Positions 6,047 through 12,686 are shown, counted from the first letter of the stretch. The stretch: 14,989 bases of DNA from Streptococcaceae bacterium (GCA_031285105.1 JAITWV010000216.1:1-14989), one strand, 5' to 3'. Numbers and translations: made by a program. Notes: a model not told the origin generated them from the letters alone.

Positions 6047-7777
6047 TTATTCACCAACGTATTCTTTAACTAAAGCGATAACCTCTTCGTTTGTTTCAGC
6101 TTCGTTTAATGCTTTATCAGCTAACTCAGCCATTTTCGTAGTAGTTAAACGTTTCATTAAGCTACGTGTTTCAAGAATTGATGTAGCTGACATTGAGAAC
6201 TCATCTAAGCCCATACCCATAAGGATTGGCACTGCTGTTTGATCTCCAGCCATCTCTCCACACATACCAGCCCATTTACCTTCTTTGTGTGCTGCTTTGA
6301 TAACATTATCAATTAAGCGTAAGATTGAAGGGTTGTATGGTTGATACAAGTAAGAAACTTGCTCATTCATACGGTCAGCTGCCATTGTGTATTGGATTAA
6401 GTCATTTGTTCCGATTGAGAAGAAGTCTACGTGTTTTGCAAATTTATCTGCAATCATCGCTGCTGCTGGAATTTCAATCATGATACCTACTTGAATATCA
6501 TCAGAAACTGCTACACCTTCAGCAAGTAACTTCGCTTTTTCTTCATCCCAAATTGCTTTTGCTGCTTTAAATTCAGAAACAACGGCAACCATTGGGAACA
6601 TTACGCGTAATTTACCATGTACTGATGCACGTAATAATGCACGTAGCTGTGTACGGAACATATCTTTTCCATCTTCTGAAATTGAGATACGTAATGCACG
6701 GTAACCTAAGAATGGGTTCATTTCGTGTGGAAGGTCAAAGTATGGTAACTCTTTATCTCCACCGATATCCATTGTACGTACAACTACTTGTTTATCAGGA
6801 CCCATGCCTTCTAAAACAGCTTTGTATGCTTCGTATTGTTCATCTTCAGTTGGGAAATCTTGAGACTCCATGTATAAGAACTCTGTACGGTAAAGACCAA
6901 TTCCTTCACCACCATTGTTTAATACACCTTCAACATCTTTTGGTGTTCCGATGTTTGCTGCTAGTTCAAAGTGAACACCATCAGCAGTTCTTGTTTCAGC
7001 ATCTTTAAGTAACGCCCACTCCGCTTTTTGAGCAGCGAATTTTTCACCAATAGCAGTGATTTCGTCCATTTGCTCTTTAGTCGGATGAATGTAAGCAACA
7101 CCTTCGATACCGTTTGCTGCAACCATATCGCCATCTTTTACTAACTCAGTTACGTTGTTTGTTCCAACGATTGCTGGGATTTCTAATGAACGAGCCATGA
7201 TTGCTGAGTGGCTTGTACGACCACCAATATTTGTAATAAACGCTTTAACAAACTCACGGTTTAACTGAGCAGTGTCAGATGGCGTTAAGTCATGAGCGAT
7301 TACGATAACTTCTTCGTTAATAGTTGAAGGATTTGGTAATTTAACACCTAATAAGTGCGCCATTACACGTTTTGTTACGTCTTTAATATCTGCAGCACGT
7401 TCGCGCATATAGGCATCGTCCATATTTTCAAAAATTGAAATGAAAAAGTCCGTTACTTCTTTTAACGCTTGTTCTGCATTTACTTTGTTTGATTCGATAT
7501 TATCTTTAATCTGACCAATCATTTCTGGGTCAGCTAAAACCATCATGTGAGCATCAAATACTTGAGCTTCTTCTTCACCTAAGCTTACTGCTGCTTTGTC
7601 ACGAATAACTTGAAGCTCGCCAGTTGATGTAGCGATTGCCGCATCAAGACGAGCTTTTTCGTTATCAGTATCTTCAACTGTAGTTTTCTCAAAAGAAAGA
7701 TCTGGTTGAACTAGCAGATAAGCTTTGGCAATTGCAACACCGTTTGATGCGCCAATTCCTTTAAGCATTTCTGTCAT
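6047..7777 (-). CDS. ptsI: PTS enzyme I (phosphoenolpyruvate-protein phosphotransferase)
   Basis: A 576-residue cytoplasmic enzyme that takes phosphate from phosphoenolpyruvate onto a His and passes it to HPr, the first step for all PTS sugars. The phosphorylated His190 lies in GGRTSHSAIMAR. The N-terminal HPr-binding helical domain precedes it. The C-terminal PEP-binding barrel shows FLYMESQDFPTEDEQYEAYK, the PEP/Mg-binding segment FFSIGTNDLIQYTMAADR, and the active-site Cys segment GMCGEMAG near residue 503. The length is that of the family. It follows ptsH by 5 bases, with its ribosome site (AAGGA) inside the ptsH end, so the two are translated from one transcript. It ends at the bidirectional hairpin at 6001-6040. 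Confidence 0.98.
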   Translation of the reverse strand: MTEMLKGIGASNGVAIAKAYLLVQPDLSFEKTTVEDTDNEKARLDAAIATSTGELQVIRDKAAVSLGEEEAQVFDAHMMVLADPEMIGQIKDNIESNKVNAEQALKEVTDFFISIFENMDDAYMRERAADIKDVTKRVMAHLLGVKLPNPSTINEEVIVIAHDLTPSDTAQLNREFVKAFITNIGGRTSHSAIMARSLEIPAIVGTNNVTELVKDGDMVAANGIEGVAYIHPTKEQMDEITAIGEKFAAQKAEWALLKDAETRTADGVHFELAANIGTPKDVEGVLNNGGEGIGLYRTEFLYMESQDFPTEDEQYEAYKAVLEGMGPDKQVVVRTMDIGGDKELPYFDLPHEMNPFLGYRALRISISEDGKDMFRTQLRALLRASVHGKLRVMFPMVAVVSEFKAAKAIWDEEKAKLLAEGVAVSDDIQVGIMIEIPAAAMIADKFAKHVDFFSIGTNDLIQYTMAADRMNEQVSYLYQPYNPSILRLIDNVIKAAHKEGKWAGMCGEMAGDQTAVPILMGMGLDEFSMSATSILETRSLMKRLTTTKMAELADKALNEAETNEEVIALVKEYVGE

Positions 7778-7782
7778 AATTC

Positions 7783-8049
7783 TTAAGCCAATCCTTCCTT
7801 ATCCATAGTTGCAATAATTGCTTCCATAGCTTCTGCTTCGTCAGCACCATCAATAGTGATAGTCACGTCAGCACCTTGGCCAACACCTAAAGACATAACA
7901 CCCATGATAGATTTAAGGTTAACTGATTTACCTTTGTAATCTAAAGTGATATCTGAGTTAAATTTTGAAGCTGTTTGAACTAATAATGTAGCTGGACGTG
8001 CGTGGATTCCAGTTTCTGCTACAATGTGAAAGTCTTTTGAAGTTGCCAT
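7783..8049 (-). CDS. ptsH: Phosphocarrier protein HPr
   Basis: An 88-residue HPr. The catalytic His is residue 16 counting Met (His15 in standard numbering), in ETGIHARPAT. The regulatory Ser is residue 47 (Ser46), in LKSIMGVMSLG, the target of HPr kinase in Firmicutes. HPr carries phosphate from enzyme I to the sugar-specific EIIA proteins. Its Ser46-phosphorylated form is the corepressor of CcpA. The ribosome site AAGGAG precedes the ATG. It is the first gene of the ptsHI operon, driven by the promoter at 8140-8168, with a cre-like site in the leader. Confidence 0.98.
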   Translation of the reverse strand: MATSKDFHIVAETGIHARPATLLVQTASKFNSDITLDYKGKSVNLKSIMGVMSLGVGQGADVTITIDGADEAEAMEAIIATMDKEGLA

Positions 8050-8107
8050 AATATTGTTGCTCCTTTTGTTTGAAAGATATTTTAGGGAGAAAACGATTGC
8101 TCAATTG

Positions 8108-8121
8108 TGAACACGCTTTCT
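8108..8121. promoter_or_regulatory. cre-like CcpA site in the ptsHI leader
   Basis: The plus strand reads TGAACACGCTTTCT, matching 12 of 14 positions of the cre consensus TGWNANCGNTNWCA. It lies about 12 to 25 bases downstream of the predicted ptsHI transcription start, where CcpA usually represses. A second, poorer match (11 of 14) lies near 8087-8100. Feedback control of ptsHI by CcpA and HPr(Ser-P) is plausible but unproven here. Confidence 0.5.
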
Positions 8122-8139
8122 TAACCCTTTCAATATTTG

Positions 8140-8168
8140 ATTTTATCAGACATGAGGAATCTATTCAA
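8140..8168 (-). promoter_or_regulatory. Promoter of ptsHI
   Basis: On the minus strand TTGAAT (-35, 8163-8168) and TAAAAT (-10, 8140-8145) are 17 bases apart, a strong vegetative-type promoter. It gives a leader of about 85 bases before ptsH. Confidence 0.75.
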
Positions 8169-8182
8169 GATATTTTTCTTGA
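8165..8182. repeat. Inverted repeat overlapping the ptsHI -35
   Basis: TCAAGA and TCTTGA form a perfect 6-bp inverted repeat around six AT bases. One arm overlaps the -35 of ptsHI. It could be a regulator site or a chance palindrome; no known consensus was recognised. Confidence 0.4.
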
Positions 8183-8243
8183 TACTTTATTTGAGTGGGG
8201 CGAATACCTCTTTTTTCTTAAAAAAATCATAAATTTAAGTTTG

Positions 8244-8272
8244 TTGTATTTTGGGTAAGTCGGTTATATAAT
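8244..8272 (+). promoter_or_regulatory. Promoter of walJ
   Basis: TTGTAT (8244-8249) and TATAAT (8267-8272) are separated by 17 bases and lie 31 bases before the walJ ATG. The gene therefore has its own promoter here instead of being read from a wal operon. Confidence 0.75.
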
Positions 8273-8302
8273 TAAATTTATTAATAATGGATGGAGAAAA
8301 TC

Positions 8303-9100
8303 ATGACTGGTTTTAACGTAAGTATTTTAGCAAGTGGTTCTTCAGGGAACAGTTTATATATTGAAACGCCACAAAAGAAATTTTTAGTGGATGCTGGCTT
8401 TTCAGGAAAAAAAATTGAAAGTTTGTTAGGCGAAATCAACCGAGAAGGTAAAGATATTGATGCACTTTTTGTCACTCATGAACATTCTGATCATATTCAA
8501 GGTGTTGGCGTTTTAGCACGTCGTTTTGGCATTGATGTTTATGCTAATGAAAAAACTTGGCAAGCGATGAGTCATGTCGTTGGAAATATTCCTACCGGGC
8601 AAAAGCATGTGTTTGATATGGGAACGATTATGACTATTGGGGATATAGATATTGAAAGTTTTGGCGTTTCTCATGATGCGGCAGCTCCTCAGTTTTATGT
8701 TTTTCATAAAGACAATAAAAAATTTGTGATGCTAACGGATACGGGTTATGTGTCTGATCGTATGCGTGGAGTGATTCGTGATGCGGATGTTTATTTAATG
8801 GAAAGTAATCACGACTTAGAAATGCTTAGAATGGGTGGGTATCCTTGGAGTTTAAAACAGCGTATTTTAGGCGATCAAGGACATTTATCAAATGAAGATG
8901 GGGCATTAGTTGCAGCTGATGTGCTTGGCGATAAAACCAAAAAGATTTTTCTTGGACATTTATCTCGTGAAAATAATATTAAAGAATTAGCCCACATGAC
9001 AATGGAAACAACCTTAATGCAAAAAGATTTAGGTGTAAATGAACAATTTCATGTTTATGATACTTCTCATGAACATGCTTTGGACTTGTTTGCTGTATAA
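8303..9100 (+). CDS. walJ: WalJ/YycJ metallo-beta-lactamase-fold hydrolase
   Basis: A 265-residue MBL-fold protein, the full length for WalJ (YycJ/VicX). The metal-binding motif THEHSDHIQG starts near residue 56. Later ligand motifs are FGVSHDAAAP, LTDTGYVSD, MESNHD and GHLSNEDGA. Family members are thought to act as nucleases or DNA-transaction enzymes and influence cell-wall and division homeostasis; the exact substrate is unsettled. An upstream ATG at 8291 overlaps the ribosome site GGATGGAG, so the ATG at 8303 (protein beginning MTGFNVSILASGSSGNS) is preferred. In many Firmicutes it closes the walRKHIJ operon, often next to htrA. Here it stands alone between ptsH and a GH1 gene, and htrA is one gene further on. 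Confidence 0.95.
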   Translation: MTGFNVSILASGSSGNSLYIETPQKKFLVDAGFSGKKIESLLGEINREGKDIDALFVTHEHSDHIQGVGVLARRFGIDVYANEKTWQAMSHVVGNIPTGQKHVFDMGTIMTIGDIDIESFGVSHDAAAPQFYVFHKDNKKFVMLTDTGYVSDRMRGVIRDADVYLMESNHDLEMLRMGGYPWSLKQRILGDQGHLSNEDGALVAADVLGDKTKKIFLGHLSRENNIKELAHMTMETTLMQKDLGVNEQFHVYDTSHEHALDLFAV

Positions 9101-9104
9101 ATAA

Positions 9105-9144
9105 AAACCAACAGGTTGAACGTTCAAATTCAACCTGTTGGTTT
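9105..9144. terminator. Perfect 16-bp hairpin between walJ and the GH1 gene
   Basis: The arm at 9105-9120 pairs without mismatch to 9129-9144 (ends GTTGGTTT) around an 8-base loop. On the minus strand it runs into TTTTTATTT, so it is a clear terminator for the GH1 gene. On the plus strand the T-run is shorter, but it lies only 4 bases past the walJ stop and probably ends walJ too. Confidence 0.85.
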
Positions 9145-9216
9145 GTGTTATTCAACTTGTTGGTTTAGGTAATTCAACAAGTTGGTTTGATTAATTCAAC
9201 TTGTTAGTTTCATTTA
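9129..9216. repeat. Four tandem 22-bp repeats
   Basis: Units start at 9129, 9151, 9173 and 9195. Each has a 16-base core (TTCAACTTGTTGGTTT in unit 2, with one to three changes in the others) followed by a variable 6-base tail. The left arm at 9105-9120 is an inverted copy of the same core. Unit 3 carries CAACAAGTTG, the exact reverse complement of CAACTTGTTG in unit 2, so alternative hairpins can form. They fill the space between the convergent walJ and GH1 genes. Confidence 0.9.
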
Positions 9217-9233
9217 ACCAATATAGCTAATAG

Positions 9234-10610
9234 TTAAAATCCATTATTTTCAGCTAATTCCTTATACCAATAACCGCTTTTTTTAATCACACGCTTACAG
9301 TCATTTTCAATATCTACACGATAAAAACCATAGCGATTGCGATACCCATTTAACCAACTCCAACAATCAGAAAACGTCCATGTATGATAGCCAAAACAAT
9401 TTGACCCTTCTTTAATTCCTTTATGGAGTTGCTCTAAATGCTCTTTCATAAAATCAATGCGATAATCATCTTGAATAATCCCATTTTCATCCATAAAACG
9501 CTCTTCCTCAGCTACTCCCATGCCATTTTCGGAGACGTACCAAGGGATATTATGGTATTTTTCTTTCATTAACATCGCCACATCATATAAGGCTTCAGGA
9601 TAAATTTCCCACCCACGATATTCATTCATGCGACGTTTTGGCCAGATGTAAGAATTAAATAAATCAACTGGACTTTTCGCTGGTTTCATCGGATTTTCAG
9701 GTGCCTTCACACGAAATGGTTGATAATAATTCATACCCACAAAATCAACTGGATTGTTTTTAATTAACTCTTTATCTTTTGCTTCAACAAACGGAAGTAA
9801 TTGATTTTCAGCTAAAATTTCTTTTAATTTTTCAGGAACAGCACCTAAAACAGCTGGATCAAGGAATGAGAAAATATTTAAATTATCAGCTATTTCTTTT
9901 GCCTTAAGGTCCTCTGGTGAATTTGAACGTGGATAAGCTGGTGAAACATTTAAAATAATTCCGATTTGCCCATCTTTAATTGCTAGTTTGCGAAATTCTT
10001 CTACTGCACGAACGTGTGCCATTAGTGTGTGATAAGCTACTTGTACTGCTAATTTGAAATCATCTTTTGCCGGATAATGACAACCATGTAGATATCCACA
10101 TTCCACATGAACCATTGGCTCGTTGAAAGTCGCCCATTTTTTAACTAAATCACCAAATTGTTCAAAAGCAGTTTTCGCATAAAATGCAAAATGTTCTACA
10201 CTCTCACGTACTTCCCATCCTCCTTTTTCCATCAACCACCAAGGCATGTCAAAATGAAAAAGATTCATAATCGGTTCAATTCCCTCATCTAACATCGCTT
10301 GGAAATACGCACGATAAAAAACAACCGCTTCTTGATTTAATGTTTTGCCATCTGGTAATAAACGTGTCCAAGAAATAGACGTTCTATACGAGTTCATGCC
10401 GATTTCTTTCATACGTTTGACTTCATCTTGATATTGATGATACACGTCACTGGTAATACTTGGCCCTTGATTGGCATTAAACAATTCTGGATTCAACTCA
10501 AACCACTTATCCCAAGTATTCGCCGTTTTGCCATAACTTAACGCTGCTCCTTCTGATTGTGGTGCGGATGTTGCAGCTCCCCATAAGAAATTTTCAGGAA
10601 ATTTTTTCAT
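9234..10610 (-). CDS. GH1 family beta-glycosidase (6-phospho or free sugar unclear)
   Basis: A 458-residue cytoplasmic TIM-barrel enzyme of glycoside hydrolase family 1. The acid/base Glu164 is in TFNEP and the nucleophile Glu361 in VSENG. The N terminus (PENFLWGAATSAPQSEG) is canonical. The C-terminal specificity loop reads SDCWSWLNGYRNRYG. Aligned to the phosphate site of L. lactis 6-phospho-beta-galactosidase (Ser428, Lys435, Tyr437), Ser418 and Tyr427 are kept but the Lys is Asn425, so phospho-sugar use is uncertain. Start: GGAG lies 9 bases before the ATG at 10610; an upstream frame start at 10643 has no such site. No PTS transporter adjoins it. It is probably controlled by a GntR/HutC repressor and CcpA (sites at 10667 and 10635). 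Confidence 0.93.
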   Translation of the reverse strand: MKKFPENFLWGAATSAPQSEGAALSYGKTANTWDKWFELNPELFNANQGPSITSDVYHQYQDEVKRMKEIGMNSYRTSISWTRLLPDGKTLNQEAVVFYRAYFQAMLDEGIEPIMNLFHFDMPWWLMEKGGWEVRESVEHFAFYAKTAFEQFGDLVKKWATFNEPMVHVECGYLHGCHYPAKDDFKLAVQVAYHTLMAHVRAVEEFRKLAIKDGQIGIILNVSPAYPRSNSPEDLKAKEIADNLNIFSFLDPAVLGAVPEKLKEILAENQLLPFVEAKDKELIKNNPVDFVGMNYYQPFRVKAPENPMKPAKSPVDLFNSYIWPKRRMNEYRGWEIYPEALYDVAMLMKEKYHNIPWYVSENGMGVAEEERFMDENGIIQDDYRIDFMKEHLEQLHKGIKEGSNCFGYHTWTFSDCWSWLNGYRNRYGFYRVDIENDCKRVIKKSGYWYKELAENNGF

Positions 10611-10634
10611 AATAGCACACTCCATTTTATTTTT

Positions 10635-10648
10635 TGAAAGCACTTTTA
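10635..10648. promoter_or_regulatory. cre-like CcpA site of the GH1 gene
   Basis: The plus strand reads TGAAAGCACTTTTA, which differs from the ideal palindromic cre (TGAAAGCGCTTTCA) at two positions. It lies just downstream of the GH1 -10, a repressing position, fitting catabolite repression of a sugar hydrolase. Confidence 0.55.
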
Positions 10649-10653
10649 AAAGT

Positions 10654-10681
10654 ATTCTAACACACTACTGGTCTAGACAAA
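10654..10681 (-). promoter_or_regulatory. Promoter of the GH1 gene
   Basis: On the minus strand, -10 TAGAAT is at 10654-10659. The -35 is TTGTCT or TTTGTC at 10675-10681, with a spacing of 15-16 bases, slightly short. The -35 overlaps the palindrome at 10667-10682. Confidence 0.55.
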
Positions 10682-10682
10682 A
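10667..10682. promoter_or_regulatory. GntR/HutC-type operator at the GH1 promoter
   Basis: The plus strand reads ACTGGTCTAGACAAAA. It contains the perfect palindrome GTCTAGAC and fits the HutC-subfamily signature GT-n-TA-n-AC. It matches 13 of 16 positions of the DasR/NagR-type site ACTGGTCTAGACCAGT. It overlaps the -35 of the GH1 promoter, so a repressor there would block transcription. The repressor gene is not in this window. Confidence 0.65.
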
Positions 10683-10707
10683 ATTTTTGTATTGTTTTTA
10701 CGGTTCA

Positions 10708-10724
10708 TTAAAGGTTCATTTAAG
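10708..10724 (+). promoter_or_regulatory. CiaR-like direct repeat at the htrA promoter
   Basis: TTAAAG (10708-10713), five bases, then TTTAAG (10719-10724) match 11 of 12 defined bases of the streptococcal CiaR site TTTAAG-N5-TTTAAG. The repeat is part of a larger 11-bp-period duplication of GGTTCATT. It occupies the -35 region nine bases before the -10. In S. pneumoniae, htrA is a direct CiaR target, so the context agrees. Confidence 0.6.
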
Positions 10725-10733
10725 CTTTTTTGG

Positions 10734-10739
10734 TATAAT
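10734..10739 (+). promoter_or_regulatory. -10 of htrA
   Basis: A perfect TATAAT lies 31 bases before the htrA ATG. No consensus -35 is present at the right spacing; that position is taken by the direct repeat, which suggests an activator-dependent promoter. Confidence 0.7.
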
Positions 10740-10770
10740 ATGAACATGAATAATTGAAAGGGGAAGAAAT

Positions 10771-12054
10771 ATGCAAAAAACAAAAGGATTTCTCACTGGA
10801 TTAGTCGGTGGAGTTGTTGGTGCAAGTTTAGTTTTAGGCGGAAATTATGTCTATAATGAGTTTACGCAACCACCAACTACCACACAAAATCAAACGTCAC
10901 ATACGACAAGCAACAACAAAACAGCAACGACAAATGTCAATGTTGATATCAGCACAGGCATTACAGCTGCAGTTGAAAAGGCAAAACCTGCTGTTGTTTC
11001 GGTTATTAATTTGCAAAAACCAAGCAACACTCAAAGTGATATTTGGGGCAATTTATTTGGTAACGGTAATGGCAATGGTAATGGTAACAACAATAATAAT
11101 GAAAATACCAATAATTCTTCATTACAACCTGCCAGTGAAGGTTCAGGCGTGATTTATAAAAAAGAAGGTGGAAAAGCCTATATTGTAACAAATAATCACG
11201 TAGTTGCTGGTTCTGATAGTTTAGAAATTCAATTGTCTGATGGCACAAGTGTAAAAGGGGAATTAGTTGGAACTGATGCTTATACTGATTTAGCTGTCAT
11301 TACAATTGCCGACAAAGGAATTGAAACAGTCGCTGAATTTGCTGACTCAAGTAAATTAAATGTCGGTGAACCAGCTATTGCAATCGGCTCACCACTTGGA
11401 ACAGATTTTGCCAATACAGTGACTAGTGGCATTGTCTCAGCACTTGCTCGTAGCGTAACCAACCGTAATGATCAAAATGAATTAGTCAACATTAACGCCA
11501 TTCAAACAGACGCTGCCATTAACCCTGGAAATTCAGGTGGACCATTAGTTAATATCAAAGGACAAGTAATCGGTATCAACTCAAGTAAAATTGCCGCATC
11601 AAGCTCAGGTACAGGCGTTGAAGGGATGGGGTTTGCAATTCCATCAAATGATGTTACTCAAATCATCGCCAAATTAGAAAAAGATGGAAAAGTTGCTCGT
11701 CCAGGTATTGGGATTACTTCTGTTTCCTTGAGTGATTTGAATGCAACACAAATGGATTCATTAAAGCTACCTAAAGAAGTAACTCAAGGCGTTTTAGTCG
11801 TTTCAACTACAAAAGATTGGCCGGCTGCAACTGCTGGATTAAAAGAAATGGATGTCATCACCAAACTTGGTGGAAAAGACGTAAGTGATTCTACAGCTTT
11901 ACAATCTATTTTATTTAGTCATAGCGTTGGTGATACAATTGAAGTAGAATTTTATCGTGATGGGAAAAAGCATAACGAACAAATGAAGTTAGATCGTGAT
12001 TTTTCACAATTATCACAAAAACAACAGGATAATCAGTCTAACAGTGGAGATTAA
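10771..12054 (+). CDS. htrA: Membrane-anchored serine protease HtrA (DegP/DegS family)
   Basis: A 427-residue surface quality-control protease. An N-terminal signal-anchor helix (about 7-28) is followed by a Thr/Gln/Asn-rich extracellular linker. The trypsin-like domain has catalytic His143 (NNHVVAG), Asp173 (YTDLAV) and Ser255 (GNSGGPLV), and one PDZ domain spans about 310-405. Within the protease N-terminal region, residues 97-117 are a Gly-Asn/Asn-rich insert encoded by a run of six-base repeats. The ribosome site AAAGGGG precedes the ATG. It degrades misfolded exported proteins. It is monocistronic, divergent from the GH1 gene, and probably driven by a two-component regulator (CiaR-like site). 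It ends at the hairpin at 12064-12107. Confidence 0.97.
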   Translation: MQKTKGFLTGLVGGVVGASLVLGGNYVYNEFTQPPTTTQNQTSHTTSNNKTATTNVNVDISTGITAAVEKAKPAVVSVINLQKPSNTQSDIWGNLFGNGNGNGNGNNNNNENTNNSSLQPASEGSGVIYKKEGGKAYIVTNNHVVAGSDSLEIQLSDGTSVKGELVGTDAYTDLAVITIADKGIETVAEFADSSKLNVGEPAIAIGSPLGTDFANTVTSGIVSALARSVTNRNDQNELVNINAIQTDAAINPGNSGGPLVNIKGQVIGINSSKIAASSSGTGVEGMGFAIPSNDVTQIIAKLEKDGKVARPGIGITSVSLSDLNATQMDSLKLPKEVTQGVLVVSTTKDWPAATAGLKEMDVITKLGGKDVSDSTALQSILFSHSVGDTIEVEFYRDGKKHNEQMKLDRDFSQLSQKQQDNQSNSGD

Positions 12055-12063
12055 TCCTAAAAC

Positions 12064-12107
12064 AATAGGCTAGGACACACGGAATCTGCTTGTGTGCCTA
12101 GCCTATT
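12064..12107. terminator. Bidirectional terminator between htrA and ssb
   Basis: Arms 12064-12080 (AATAGGCTAGG...CACAC) and 12092-12107 pair over 16 bp with one bulged A. The plus side continues into CTTTT and the minus side into GTTTT. It lies just after the htrA stop and just after the ssb stop, so it serves both convergent genes. Confidence 0.85.
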
Positions 12108-12116
12108 CTTTTAGAA

Positions 12117-12536
12117 TTAAAACGGTAAATCATCCTCCACAATATCCATTGGAATCTCTCCACCAGTTTCTTTTAAAACAGCTGATAGTCCTTGTTTTTC
12201 CATCCGTTCTTGAATCACTGTTTTAGGTTCAATAAATTGGAAACTCTTGCAATTTAAAATGGTGTAATATCTGACTTGCCCATCTTTTTCATATTTATTT
12301 TTATGAATTTCACCCATCACACCCATTAAGGCACCTTTACAGGTATATTGAACAAAAATTTCGGCTTGTTTGCCCCAAAGGATGCAGTCAATAAAATCAA
12401 CTGGAACTTCTCCTTTTTCATTTTTGTAACTACGATTAACTGCTAGTGTGAAACTTGTTTTTTGTTTCCCCTTAGCGGTTAATGTGATTTCGGCATTTTT
12501 GGTTAAGCGTCCGACAATAATTGATTGATTTAACAT
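12117..12536 (-). CDS. ssb: Single-stranded DNA-binding protein (orphan paralogue)
   Basis: A 139-residue SSB. The OB fold runs from LNQSIIVGRLTKNAEI to about residue 105 and contains the familiar FTLAVNRSYKNEKGE and VDFIDCILWGKQAE segments. The C-terminal acidic tip DIVEDDLPF, which recruits replication and repair partners, is intact, but the usual long Gly/Gln-rich linker is almost missing. The gene is not next to rpsF and rpsR, where the housekeeping ssb normally sits, so this is probably a second copy. Start: GAGGTGA lies just before the ATG at 12536; a longer frame from 12569 has no ribosome site. It follows the ytpR operon and has its own candidate promoter. An ssb downstream of ytpR is also seen in streptococci. 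Confidence 0.93.
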   Translation of the reverse strand: MLNQSIIVGRLTKNAEITLTAKGKQKTSFTLAVNRSYKNEKGEVPVDFIDCILWGKQAEIFVQYTCKGALMGVMGEIHKNKYEKDGQVRYYTILNCKSFQFIEPKTVIQERMEKQGLSAVLKETGGEIPMDIVEDDLPF

Positions 12537-12613
12537 ATTTTCACCTCTTTCATTTGATGAATAAATCATAACAATCTATCAATTCACTTATCTGTATAAT
12601 TTAGAAAGCTCAC

Positions 12614-12642
12614 ATTAAAATTTCCTAGTTTTTCCATGACAA
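12614..12642 (-). promoter_or_regulatory. Candidate promoter of ssb
   Basis: On the minus strand TTGTCA (12637-12642) and TTTAAT (12614-12619) are 17 bases apart. The leader would be about 70 bases. The -35 abuts the T-run of the ytpR terminator. Confidence 0.45.
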
Positions 12643-12686
12643 AAATAACCTCATAAGAACAACAATCAGGCGTTCTTACAAGGTTT
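12643..12686 (-). terminator. Terminator of the ytpR operon
   Basis: On the minus strand AACCTTGTAAGAAC pairs with GTTCTTATGAGGTT along 14 positions, two of them G-T wobbles, around an 11-base loop, and runs into TATTTTT. It separates ytpR from ssb. Confidence 0.8.

Noticed and set aside
6592..7008. 138-codon plus-strand open frame
   Set aside because: It lies wholly antisense to ptsI, lacks a ribosome site and has low-complexity His/Leu-rich composition typical of a shadow frame.
8070..8258. 62-codon plus-strand open frame between ptsH and walJ
   Set aside because: It covers the ptsHI promoter and cre region, has no ribosome site, and its translation resembles no protein family.
9129..9216. 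CRISPR array
   Set aside because: The repeated core is 16 bases and the variable part only 6 bases. No cas gene is nearby, and the copies diverge from each other; it is a degenerate tandem repeat.
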